Origin: DATFTE01 sp963802575
GTDB lineage: Bacteria > Acidobacteriota > Terriglobia > Terriglobales > Acidobacteriaceae
NCBI GenBank assembly: GCA_963802575.1
Contig: CAWDJF010000007.1
Coordinates: 496,001-560,000, forward strand
Length of the DNA: 64,000 bases
Direction of reading: 5' to 3'
Shown here piece by piece: positions 16,963-25,688 of the stretch (position 1 is the first letter of the stretch; every line of letters begins with the position of its first letter). Made by a program: the position numbers and the translations under genes. The notes beneath the pieces were generated by a model. It had not been told where the DNA came from. It saw only the letters and a program-made list of their open reading frames with translations, and did not search any database.

Positions 16963-18396
16963 ATGGGACTGAACCGGCTCGATCTCGCGATCATCGCGCT
17001 GTACTTGGCGGGGATCACTTTGTTCGGATTGCGTTTCCGCAAGCGGCAGCGCTCGCTGCGCGATTACTTTCTGGCGGACCGCAATATTCCTTGGTGGGCG
17101 ATCGCCCTGTCGATTGTGGCAGCCGAGACCAGCACGCTGACCATCGTCAGCATTCCCGGACTGGCCTACGACAGCAACCTGACGTTTCTGCAAGTGGTGA
17201 TGGGATATGTCGTGGGGCGAGTGATTATCAGCTTTGTGCTGCTACCGCATTATTTTCGCGGAGATTTGTACACAGCCTATGAGTTGATCGAACGGCGTTT
17301 TGGGCGCGGGTTGCGATCGCTCACGGCGGGATTGTTTCTGATCACGCGGGCGGCCGCAGAGGGAGTGCGCATTTACGCTGTATCGATTGTCGTAGGTATT
17401 GCGCTCGGCACGGGCGAGATTGCTTCAATCGCGATTATTACAGCGCTCACGCTGATCTATACGTTTGAAGGCGGGCTGGCGGCGGTGATCTGGACCGACG
17501 TGGTGCAGACGGTGATTTACGTTGGCGGCACGCTGGTGGGCGTGTTCACGATTCTGCATCTGGTACCCGGGGGATGGACGGCAATTCATTCGCTAGCGGC
17601 GGACACGGGCAAGTTGCAGGTGTTCGATTTCACGCCGAGCGTTTGGATTCCCTATACATTCTGGGCGGGATTGATTGGCGGGACATTCTTGACTACCGCG
17701 ACGCACGGGACTGATCAGCTGTTCGTGCAGCGGTTGCTGGCGGCGCGGAGCGAACGGCAATCGGCGGCCGCGCTGCTGGCGAGCGGTGTGGCCATCTTCT
17801 TTCAGTTTGCGTTGTTTCTGATGGTCGGGGTGATGCTGTTCGCCTTTTACCGGCTGCCGTCGGCGCACTTTGGCAAGGCGGACCGAATTTATCCGACATT
17901 TGTCGTGACAGAGATGCCGCATGGGATCTCGGGATTGCTGATCGCCGCGATTCTGGCGGCGGCGATGTCAAACCTGAGCGCGGCTCTGAATTCCCTGTCG
18001 TCGAGTTCGATCATTGACTTCTATTTGCGCGGGAGAAAAGACGTCGATGAGCGGCGGCAGGTGGGGCTCTCGCGGTTGGCGACGTTTTTCTGGGCCTTAA
18101 CCTTGTTCGGGTTGGCGGTGCTGGCACTCCATCGCGTAGGGCGCGTGGTCGAGGTGGGATTACAGATTGCGTCGGTGGCATACGGGGCCTTGCTGGGCGT
18201 GTTTCTGCTCGGTGTGCTAACGAAGCGAGCGAACCAGAACGGAGCGATGGTGGGAATGCTGTGCGGATTCGTGACAAACCTTTACTTGTGGCTCGGAACG
18301 TCATTGCCCTGGACGTGGTATGTGGCGGCGGGGACGATCGTTACGGTTGCGGTGGGGTACGGGGCTAGCTTCATTTTTTCGAGGAAAAGCTCTTAG
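16963..18396 (+). CDS. Sodium:solute symporter family protein
   Basis: A 477-residue transporter with about 13 hydrophobic segments. It has SSF family features: FGLRFRKRQRSLRDYFLADR near 20-39, WWAIALSIVAAETSTLT (about 45-61), YVVGRVIISFVLLP, and the late AAAMSNLSAALNSLSSSSIIDFY motif that lines the sodium site. Substrate cannot be read. Being next to the GlcNAc-kinase-like gene, sugar or sialic-acid uptake is one option. Confidence 0.9.
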   Translation: MGLNRLDLAIIALYLAGITLFGLRFRKRQRSLRDYFLADRNIPWWAIALSIVAAETSTLTIVSIPGLAYDSNLTFLQVVMGYVVGRVIISFVLLPHYFRGDLYTAYELIERRFGRGLRSLTAGLFLITRAAAEGVRIYAVSIVVGIALGTGEIASIAIITALTLIYTFEGGLAAVIWTDVVQTVIYVGGTLVGVFTILHLVPGGWTAIHSLAADTGKLQVFDFTPSVWIPYTFWAGLIGGTFLTTATHGTDQLFVQRLLAARSERQSAAALLASGVAIFFQFALFLMVGVMLFAFYRLPSAHFGKADRIYPTFVVTEMPHGISGLLIAAILAAAMSNLSAALNSLSSSSIIDFYLRGRKDVDERRQVGLSRLATFFWALTLFGLAVLALHRVGRVVEVGLQIASVAYGALLGVFLLGVLTKRANQNGAMVGMLCGFVTNLYLWLGTSLPWTWYVAAGTIVTVAVGYGASFIFSRKSS

Positions 18397-18436
18397 TCGC
18401 AAAGGACGCTAAGTCTTCGCAATGATCGCCGAGGAA
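18383..18436. repeat. Dispersed GCAAAG-type intergenic repeat, copy 4
   Basis: GGAAAAGCTCTTAGTCGCAAAG, then GACGCTAAGTCTTCGCAATGATCG. It overlaps the last codons of the symporter gene, so the element begins inside the coding end. Confidence 0.6.
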
Positions 18437-18465
18437 GGGCAGCCTTTTTTGTGAACGTTGAGGAA

Positions 18466-19641
18466 TCAAACTGGCCGCGATTCGACGAAGGTGAACCGGC
18501 GCTTGAGCTTCAGAAAAGGGGTTTCCAGGACTGCATAGGATAGCGCTGAGATAGCAATGGTTATCAACAATGCCAAGGCGACCTCGATAAGAGTGCGTGT
18601 GATCGTTCCCGGTACCAACTGCCCGAGCATTTTGTTTGTCAGGAAGATTGCCAGTTCGTGATAGACATACAGCCCGTAGGAGACTTTCCCCAAGTACCGA
18701 AGTGAGTTCCAACGAAGAAATACAACAGGGGATCCGATTGTTGCAGCGACGATGAGCGCGCAGGATGCCGCGACTAATGGATATCCAATTAGAGTTCCCG
18801 CCCAGGTTACCGGTTTCGCCGTTCCGATGTCGGCAAAATAAGAGACCCCGAGCAGCAGGGTTACACCGAGCAACGTGAAGGCGGATCGCGTTATCCCCGT
18901 TAAAGTGGTGGCCTTGCCATGAAGCGAAGTGGCGATCAGCACTCCGAACGCGATGGGATCGAGGCGAGTAAAGGTATTGCACCAGAGCTGGGGTTGGCCC
19001 CCATGCATCGCCAGTACGATCACTCTGGCGAGGTTTGCGACAACGATCATGAACCACGCTGCGCGCGCGATGTTCTCGCGCGATAGCTTTTTCACCAGCG
19101 GCGGCCACAGCACGTAGAACTGTTCTTCCACCGAAACGCTCCAGAGCGGGGCAATGATGCGTCCGGGCCAACCGAAGACAACCACACTCCAATTTCCGGC
19201 GAGCAACGAGAACCAGACCACATATTTCCAGCGGAGATTGGTGTGAGCGGGATTGAAATATGGCACGAAATACGCGAGGAAAATGAAAAAGAAATACAAA
19301 GGCCAGATACGGAGCATGCGTCGCAGATAGAAGGCGCGGACATGAAGGGTGCCGCTTTCGCGCTTTTCTCGCAGTAGAAGTTCAGTAATCAGGTAGGCAC
19401 TAAGAACAAAAAACAGGTCGACGCCATAGGCCCCCGCGCCAGCGACCGTACGCAAGGCAATCGGGATCCAGGCGGGAATGGCCTGCTGGGCTAGCTGAGT
19501 CGCTGCGGGGTAGAGCGTATGTAAGAGAAAGACGGCGAAGAAAGCAAAGAACCGAAGGCTGTCGAGTTCGGGTCGATAGAAGCGCCCGCCAGCAGCAGCA
19601 TCGTCGCACACCGGGTTTGAGAGGGGAGGAGAAACACTCAT
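18466..19641 (-). CDS. Acyltransferase 3 family membrane protein (OafA/YrhL-like)
   Basis: A 391-residue integral membrane acyltransferase that typically O-acetylates cell-surface polysaccharides or peptidoglycan. About ten hydrophobic segments follow the signature RPELDSLRFFAFFAVFLLHTL, whose His is catalytic. The conserved RRMLRIWPLYFF and WSVSVEEQFYVLWP segments follow. I chose ATG 19641 (MSVSPPLSN); an in-frame GTG at 19698 would add 19 residues. No carbohydrate cluster is adjacent. Confidence 0.9.
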   Translation of the reverse strand: MSVSPPLSNPVCDDAAAGGRFYRPELDSLRFFAFFAVFLLHTLYPAATQLAQQAIPAWIPIALRTVAGAGAYGVDLFFVLSAYLITELLLREKRESGTLHVRAFYLRRMLRIWPLYFFFIFLAYFVPYFNPAHTNLRWKYVVWFSLLAGNWSVVVFGWPGRIIAPLWSVSVEEQFYVLWPPLVKKLSRENIARAAWFMIVVANLARVIVLAMHGGQPQLWCNTFTRLDPIAFGVLIATSLHGKATTLTGITRSAFTLLGVTLLLGVSYFADIGTAKPVTWAGTLIGYPLVAASCALIVAATIGSPVVFLRWNSLRYLGKVSYGLYVYHELAIFLTNKMLGQLVPGTITRTLIEVALALLITIAISALSYAVLETPFLKLKRRFTFVESRPV

Positions 19642-19785
19642 TCGTCGACGAGGATCATAACATCGCCGCACAACTGATCTGGTGTTGTAAGTCCGCACTA
19701 GACTTCAGCGTGTCGGTCTCACGATGACATCGTCATCTGTTCGGCGCGCGGTGATCGAGGATATTCACGTATACTGCATCCCCAC

Positions 19786-21144
19786 ATGGCATCTTCCCGT
19801 CCCGAGCTGGCGCGCGATCTTGGGGTTTCTCATGCTGGAGCCATTGTCGTCGGCACCATCATTGGCAGCGGCATTTTTCTTGTGCCCGCCGAAATGATGC
19901 AGGCCGCGGGCTCGGCCAAACTGGTGTATCTGGCATGGATCGTGGGCGGCGTACTTTCATTTTTTGGCGCATTGACCTATGCCGAACTGGGCGCGTTGAA
20001 GCCCGAGGCCGGCGGCGAGTACGTGTACGTTCGCGATGGGTACGGTCCTCTGGCCGGATTTCTTTATGCATGGACGACATTCTTCATCTCGAAGCCAGCA
20101 TCGATTGCGACGATTACGACCGGCTTGGTGAGAATTCTGGGGACATTCGCGGTCTTTTCTTTTTTCTCGAAAGACGTTATCACTTCGCCTTTTTCCGTCA
20201 GCTACGCGCAGCTGGTGGCGATCGCAGCATGCATTCTGCTTTCGGCGTTGAATTACCTCGGCATCAAGAAGGCGGGGGAGTTTCAGCTGGTGTTTACGCT
20301 GCTGAAAGTGGGCATCATTCTTGCCATCGTAGTGATCGGCTTCAGTTACGGGGCAGGCAGTTGGAGCCATTTCTCCCAGAGCTTCGCGGGAGCCAAGGGC
20401 GGGATTACTGGATTCATGCTGGCGCTGGTGGCGGCGCTTTGGGCGTATGACGGATGGAACGACCTGAATATGGTAGCCGGCGAGATCCGCAAACCGGAGC
20501 GCAGCATTCCCATCGCGTTGATCTTCGGGGTGGCCACGGTGGGCGCGCTTTACATGCTGGTGAACGCGGCAGTGCAGTATGTACTGCCGGCTTCGGCGAT
20601 TGCGGCGTCACCGCGACCGGCATCGGATGCCATCGGGCTGGTGCTTGGCCCCATGGGAGCCAGCGTGGTCTCGGCGGCGATGGCATTGTCAATGCTCGTG
20701 ACTCTAAACGGCACCACGATGAGCGGCGCACGCGTTCCCTACGCAGTCGCGAAGGATAAGTATTTCTTTTCCGTACTGGCCGATGTTCATCCCCGGTTTC
20801 ATACGCCTTCGGCCGCGATCGTGGCGCAGGCGGTGCTGGCGATTATTTTGCTTTTGTTAGGCGGGAATTTCCGGCAGTTCTTTTCACTCGCGATTTTTTC
20901 GGAGTGGTTGTTTTACATGATCACGGCGAGCACGGTGTTTGTATTTCGCCGGCGCGGAGGACCGCGTCCATATAGCGTGTGGGGATACCCTGTGGTGCCG
21001 GCGCTGTTTGTGGCGGCTTCGGGAGTGCTGCTGTATTACACGTTCACGAGCAATCTGCGGAATTCGTCGTGGGGATGTTTGGTGATTCTGGCTGGCGTGC
21101 CGGTGTTTTATGGATTTGCCCGGAAGAAAGAGGGTGTTCGTTGA
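19786..21144 (+). CDS. APC-superfamily amino acid permease
   Basis: A 452-residue transporter with about 12 hydrophobic segments. The N-terminal VGTIIGSGIFLVPAEMMQ is the substrate-binding unwound helix of LAT/APC permeases. It is followed by a YAELGALKPEAGGEYVYV motif and, later, LWAYDGWNDLNMVAGEIRKP, typical of the L-type/YfnA-like branch. Amino acid substrate unknown. It stands alone. Confidence 0.92.
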   Translation: MASSRPELARDLGVSHAGAIVVGTIIGSGIFLVPAEMMQAAGSAKLVYLAWIVGGVLSFFGALTYAELGALKPEAGGEYVYVRDGYGPLAGFLYAWTTFFISKPASIATITTGLVRILGTFAVFSFFSKDVITSPFSVSYAQLVAIAACILLSALNYLGIKKAGEFQLVFTLLKVGIILAIVVIGFSYGAGSWSHFSQSFAGAKGGITGFMLALVAALWAYDGWNDLNMVAGEIRKPERSIPIALIFGVATVGALYMLVNAAVQYVLPASAIAASPRPASDAIGLVLGPMGASVVSAAMALSMLVTLNGTTMSGARVPYAVAKDKYFFSVLADVHPRFHTPSAAIVAQAVLAIILLLLGGNFRQFFSLAIFSEWLFYMITASTVFVFRRRGGPRPYSVWGYPVVPALFVAASGVLLYYTFTSNLRNSSWGCLVILAGVPVFYGFARKKEGVR

Positions 21145-21222
21145 GCGAACCCTTTGGGGCTTCGCCCAGAACATTCGCACGAAGGCGTCCGTCGCCACGT
21201 GGGTGGGTGTCTTGTGAATCCT

Positions 21223-21876
21223 TTAGCGGGTGGGGCTGACTGGGTCGTCGCCTTGGACCAGCACCCAGGTTAGAACGCCGCCTACTGCTGCTGCTCCGAC
21301 GCCGATGGCGATGGGAGAATCGAGGATGCTACCTGTGGCCGCAGTGGCAGCTCCGCTTGGGCGCTTCTTGCGCTTGTGGGCTTCCGGAGATTCGTCTTTC
21401 GTGGTTTGCTGGCCCTGAGCCAGCGTGGTTGTATCTTGGCCGTCATTGATGTTGACGTCGCCCTTGCGGGCCATGATCTGGACGGTTCCGTTGACATCGG
21501 TCACTTCAAATTCCGTCCACTTGGCGGACACGGGAGAAACCGTCACATCGCCCACGTGGGTCGCCATGCCTTTGGAGGTGGCGATGGTCACGCTTCCGTG
21601 TTCGATGGAAACGGCATTGCCTTCGAACTTCACCATGGAGTCAGAGAGCACCATCACGTTCGAGCCAGAAGCGTTGATGTTGACCACGGAATTGGGCTTA
21701 GTCTGAACCAAGTCTCCGGGGAACACCGCGGAAGAGTGCGGAACCGAGGCGCCGTTGATCCAGGCCTCGCCTTTGGCGTAGAGCATGGCGGCACCGGCGT
21801 CGGCTGCCATCAGCGACGCGGGAAAAGCAGCAATCATCATCCAGCAAAGGCTTTTGCGGAGCAGTGAAGCGCTCAT
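21223..21876 (-). CDS. Secreted FecR-domain protein
   Basis: A 217-residue protein with a signal peptide (about 1-26, ending MAADAGAA). A FecR-like beta domain follows, with PGDLVQTKPNSVVNINASGS, VEHGSVTIATSKG and VTDVNGTVQIMARKGDV. A Lys-rich linker and a C-terminal hydrophobic stretch (IAIGVGAAAVGGVLTWVLV) come last. FecR-type domains sense or scaffold at the envelope; without a sigma gene beside it, classical iron signalling is not supported. Confidence 0.78.
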   Translation of the reverse strand: MSASLLRKSLCWMMIAAFPASLMAADAGAAMLYAKGEAWINGASVPHSSAVFPGDLVQTKPNSVVNINASGSNVMVLSDSMVKFEGNAVSIEHGSVTIATSKGMATHVGDVTVSPVSAKWTEFEVTDVNGTVQIMARKGDVNINDGQDTTTLAQGQQTTKDESPEAHKRKKRPSGAATAATGSILDSPIAIGVGAAAVGGVLTWVLVQGDDPVSPTR

Positions 21877-21974
21877 CCCGAAAACTCCATGACGAGAAAA
21901 TGGTTAGCGACATCGTAGCCCGTTGAATCGGTGGAGTCAATTGTCTTTGACGTTACCAGCGAAGCCGACCTCGA

Positions 21975-22016
21975 CCAACCACTAAAGTGGTTCAGCCACG
22001 ACTGAAGCCGTGCCCT
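21975..22016. repeat. Intergenic hairpin pair
   Basis: AACCACT-AA-AGTGGTT (about 21977-21992) is a perfect 7-bp hairpin, followed by a second, weaker one built on CACGACTGAAGCCGTG. They occupy the 220-base gap between the FecR and YdcF genes; no T tract follows, and the rest of the gap shows no gene. Confidence 0.5.
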
Positions 22017-22096
22017 GATACGAATCCCTCGATGCAAATCGTAGGGTTCGAATCCATGCGATAGGAATCGCCCGATCGATCTTCCCCGATGCGGGT

Positions 22097-22672
22097 TTAG
22101 CTGCGCCAGCGGTCGACCAGTTCCCACCAGATCAGCTTGGTCCATTCGCCGAGGGCGGTCTTGGCCCATTCGCGATGACGCCACCACTTTTCTCCGAAGG
22201 TGTTGGAATCGTGGGCGGCGGCGACGTTGAAATTGCGGTCTTTGAGTTCACGGCGAAAGATGGCGAGGGCGCGGCGGGTGTGAAAGTCGGAGGTGACCAG
22301 CAATACGTTCTTGCCCTGGATACCTTGCAGGCACTGAATTGTGTCGTGGGACTCGTCTCGGGTGGAAAGGCCCACAACGGGGCAAATGGAAATGTCGTTC
22401 GCGCGCGGGAGGCCGTCAATGAACATCTTCGCCAGTTGCAATTGGGTCCATTGATAGATTTGCGTATTGGCCGGGACGTCGAGAATGACGTGTGGCGCGT
22501 ATCCCTGCTGCAGCAACTCGAGCGCACGCAACGGGCGTTTGTCGGTCTCTCCGGCAAGGACAACGATGACGTCTGCGTGTTCAGGGCGGTCGATGACCAG
22601 CAGCCAGCCCGACGCCGCTCCGAAGGCAGTAAGAAGAATCACCACAACCAGCAAAAAGCGAGCCCTGCGCAT
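22097..22672 (-). CDS. YdcF/DUF218 family membrane-anchored protein
   Basis: A 191-residue protein with an N-terminal membrane segment (about 5-25, FLLVVVILLTAFGAASGWLLV). A DUF218 domain follows with VIVVLAGETDKRPLRALELL, YAPHVILDV and LLVTSDFHTRRALAIFRRE. Relatives such as SanA/YdcF act in envelope integrity; the enzymatic role is unproven. A promoter for the neighbouring dehydrogenase may lie in the 131-base divergent gap. Confidence 0.87.
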   Translation of the reverse strand: MRRARFLLVVVILLTAFGAASGWLLVIDRPEHADVIVVLAGETDKRPLRALELLQQGYAPHVILDVPANTQIYQWTQLQLAKMFIDGLPRANDISICPVVGLSTRDESHDTIQCLQGIQGKNVLLVTSDFHTRRALAIFRRELKDRNFNVAAAHDSNTFGEKWWRHREWAKTALGEWTKLIWWELVDRWRS

Positions 22673-22803
22673 ACAGGAAGTATACGGAGGCTATGCAGAA
22701 TCAGCAGGATCCGCTACCCCAGTTAGTTACCTTCGGGTCTGGAGCAGCGCGGAACCGGCGGGCCAAGATGGTAGAATTTTAGTTCGCGAAGATTCATAAA
22801 ATC

Positions 22804-24164
22804 ATGACGACACGCACGGTTCCGGCAACTCTTTATTCGCAACTGAAAAGCAAGATTGAAGCGCGCGAAGCGCGCGTGGCCGTCATCGGACTGGGCTACG
22901 TTGGCCTGCCGTTGACCCTGCTCTACACCGAGCAGAAGTTCCCCGTCACCGGCTTCGACATCGACCAGCGCAAGGTCACCGCGCTCAACAAGGGCGAGTC
23001 GTACATCTATCGCATTCCCGCTCCCGAGATTCAGCAGGCGCGCGAGCCAGGGCTTCACCGCGACGTCCGATTACGCGCGCATCACCGAGATGGACGCCAT
23101 CATCATCTGCGTCCCTACGCCGCTGAACGAGTATCACGAGCCTGATCTCAGTTTCATCACCGACACCGCTTCGGCCATCGCTCCGCACCTGCGCGCCGGG
23201 CAACTTGGTCGTGCTCGAGAGCACGACCTATCCCGGCACGACCGAAGAAGTCATGGTGCCGATTCTCGAGAAGGGCAACCAGAGTGGATTGAAAGCCGCG
23301 CGCAACGGGGCTTCTACGGGACAGGAGTTCTACGTCGCCTTCTCGCCCGAGCGCGAAGATCCCGGCAACCAGACGGTCGCGCGACGCGATATTCCGAAAG
23401 TTGTCGGCGGCCTCGACACCCAAGCCTCGGATCTCGCCGCGGCTCTGTACGGAGCGATCTTCAACCGCGTGGTTCCGGTCTCTTCACCAGCTGCCGCGGA
23501 GATGACCAAGCTGCTCGAAAACATTTACCGCTGCGTGAACATCGCGCTGGTCAACGAATTGAAGATGCTGTCGCTGCGCATGGGCCTCGACATCTGGGAA
23601 GTGATCGCGGCGGCCTCGACCAAGCCGTTCGGCTTCCATCCCTTCTATCCCGGGCCGGGCCTCGGCGGACACTGCATACCGGTCGATCCGTTTTATCTTT
23701 CCTGGAAAGCGAAGGAGTTCGACTTCCGCACGCGTTTCATCGAACTGGCTGGCGAGATCAACATCAACATGCCCTACCACGTGATTGCGGCCGTGGCGAG
23801 CGCGTTGAACCAGCAGAAAAAAGCGCTGAACGGATCGACGGTGCTGGTGCTGGGCGTGGCTTACAAGAAAGACATTGACGATCTGCGCGAGTCGCCGGCG
23901 CTGACCATCATCGAACTGCTGCAGAAAGAAGGCGCTCAAGTCAGCTACAACGACCCATACTTCCCCAAGGTCGGACGCGGACGCAAATACGACCTGCAAA
24001 TGACCTGCGCGCCGCTCGACAATCTGGGCCAATACGACTGCGTGCTGATCGTCACCGACCATTCCGACTACGACTACCAGCGCATTGTGAAAGAAGCGAA
24101 GCTGGTCGTCGACACCCGCAATGCCACCAAAGGCATCCAGAGCGAAAAAATCGTGCGCTGCTAG
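22804..24164 (+). pseudogene. Nucleotide-sugar dehydrogenase (UDP-GlcNAc/ManNAc 6-dehydrogenase-like), broken by two +1 frameshifts
   Basis: The whole family pattern is present but in three frames. Frame 1 (22804 to about 23046) carries the NAD motif VAVIGLGYVGLPLTLLYTE and GFDIDQRKVTALNKGES. The second frame (about 23048-23203) carries FTATSDYARITEMDAIIICVP (split here over TSDY/ARIT) and the LNEYHEP segment. The third (about 23205-24164) has VVLESTTYPGTTEE, the catalytic GGHCIPVDPFYL and VLGVAYKKDIDDLRESPA. One extra base at 23047/23048 (GAGCCAG) and one at 23204-23206 (CTTGG) explain it. Restoring both gives about 452 residues, a usual length. Wild-type enzyme makes UDP-uronic acids for surface polysaccharide. 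Either a recent pseudogene or two sequence errors. Confidence 0.85.
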
Positions 24165-24631
24165 GGTATCTGCGTTGGCGTAGGAAAAACGAAGCCTTTG
24201 ACCGCAAAGTTCGTGAAGAACGGCCTATGCGGGCGACGCATAAGGCCTTCTGAGCGTGCCATTTTCGCCCTGATAGCAATGCCTCAAAGCCCCTGCGGCG
24301 GTGAAGAATTTACCCAGTCCTTACATCCGATTCCTACCCTTAGGAGTACTCTGACCCTAGCTGGACTGTGAAAATCTTTGCGTTTTAGGGTTTAGCTTCT
24401 GATACCATGTTTCGGCGTAAGGCTAAGTAACTCCTAGGCAATCATTTGCCTCCGTTCTGAGCCAGTGGAAATGGTCTCAGGCGTGCTCTAGAGAGAGCGA
24501 CGTTTGTGGGACGGAAACTCCGGCCGATCTTCTGGGTTCCTAATTATGGCCGGCAACAGTGTCCTGCATTGCGTTGATTCTCAATTCAAAAAGAAGGCAG
24601 CTATCCCCGGTAGCTGAACATCAGACCATTT
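24165..24631. other. 467-base gap without a gene before the TonB-domain gene
   Basis: I see no coding region or RNA gene. The left part holds repeat copy 5 (24191-24230). A perfect 6-bp hairpin, CAGCTA-TCCCCGG-TAGCTG, lies at 24598-24616, 15 bases before the ATG of the TonB gene, where it could affect translation. The middle (24300-24560) is less GC-rich and may carry the promoter and a long 5' leader. It does not match a riboswitch class I know. Confidence 0.5.
24191..24230. repeat. Dispersed GCAAAG-type intergenic repeat, copy 5
   Basis: GAAGCCTTTGACCGCAAAG, then TTCGTGAAGAACGGCC. It lies just after the broken dehydrogenase gene and matches the AAGAACGGCC end of copy 6. Confidence 0.62.
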
Positions 24632-25663
24632 ATGTACTCAACTCCAGACCATGGCTTATTTGCAATGCTCCCGGATAGGCGTCCGCCGTGGAAAGAGTTT
24701 GTGTTCAGTATGGGAACACAAAGCATTGCTCTGCTGGCGCTTGGATGGCTGGCGATTCTGCATCCACAGGTGCTGCTTTCGCCGAGCCGCGATTACCACG
24801 CGATTGAGTTAGTGGCTACGCCCGTCCCGGTGAATCATGATCCGGCTCCGGTGAAAGTTTTGAAAGCGCCGGTGATGGCGAAGCTTGTTCCGGTGCCACC
24901 GACTGCGCTGCACGCGCCGAAGACCGAGGCGCAGGTAGAAGCGCCGCAGCCAGAAGTAAAGATTGCTGTGGAAAAGCCAGCGCCTTTGCCGCCTGCTACT
25001 CCCGCGATTCCGCGCCAACTGGTGAAGACCAACGTATTCTCGACTGGCAGTTCCGCTACGCCTACGATCGCGCGCGCCCCATCGCAAGTGCAAACGGGCG
25101 GCTTTGGCGATCCCAATGGAGTTCCCGCACGCGACAACAACGGTAAGCCTGTGAATATCGCCCAAGTCGGCGGCTTCGATATGCCCACCGGACCCGGCAA
25201 TGGAAATGGCACGGGCGGCTCGCGCGGCGTTAAGGGAGTCGTGGCCAGCACAGGATTCGGCGATGGCACGGCCACCGGCGATGGCAGCGGGCGCGCGAAC
25301 ACCACGCGTGGTACCGTGCGCCAGGCAGGATTTGGAGATTCCGATCCGGCAGCGGTCTCAACCGCCAAGGCAAAGCCTCAAGAAGTTGCAGCTCGTACCA
25401 CACCGCCTGAGGTTCTCTCGAAGCCCACTCCCGTCTATACCGAAGAGGCACGAAAGCTTCACGTGGAAGGCGAAGTCCTGTTGGACGTTGTCTTCGAAGC
25501 ATCTGGCAAAATACACGTGAACAAAGTACTCCAGGGCCTCGGACATGGACTGGATGACGCTGCAATTCGTGCCGCCGAGCAAATCCGCTTCAAACCGGCG
25601 ACGCGGGATGGCCAGCCCGCAGATGCAAATGCTGTTTTGCACATCGTGTTTCAAATGGCCTGA
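24632..25663 (+). CDS. TonB C-terminal domain protein
   Basis: A 343-residue protein with one N-terminal membrane segment (about 26-45), a long Pro/Ala/Gly-rich periplasmic spacer containing repeated GGFG/TGFGD/AGFGD motifs, and a C-terminal TonB domain (about 265-343, PTPVYTEEARKLHVEGEV and IRFKPATRDGQP). TonB proteins transfer proton-motive energy to outer-membrane transporters. No ExbB/ExbD or receptor lies nearby. The M48 peptidase gene follows after 25 bases. Confidence 0.88.
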   Translation: MYSTPDHGLFAMLPDRRPPWKEFVFSMGTQSIALLALGWLAILHPQVLLSPSRDYHAIELVATPVPVNHDPAPVKVLKAPVMAKLVPVPPTALHAPKTEAQVEAPQPEVKIAVEKPAPLPPATPAIPRQLVKTNVFSTGSSATPTIARAPSQVQTGGFGDPNGVPARDNNGKPVNIAQVGGFDMPTGPGNGNGTGGSRGVKGVVASTGFGDGTATGDGSGRANTTRGTVRQAGFGDSDPAAVSTAKAKPQEVAARTTPPEVLSKPTPVYTEEARKLHVEGEVLLDVVFEASGKIHVNKVLQGLGHGLDDAAIRAAEQIRFKPATRDGQPADANAVLHIVFQMA

Positions 25664-25688
25664 AGCAACAGCTTCGTTGAAGGAAATT

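Noticed and set aside
22040..22060. GGTTCGAATCC, a T-loop-like motif
   Set aside because: The upstream 60 bases do not fold into a cloverleaf; they form separate short intergenic hairpins.
24165..24631. Possible riboswitch in the leader of the TonB-domain gene
   Set aside because: I compared it with the c-di-GMP type consensus by eye and the core motifs are missing; only a simple 6-bp hairpin is clear.
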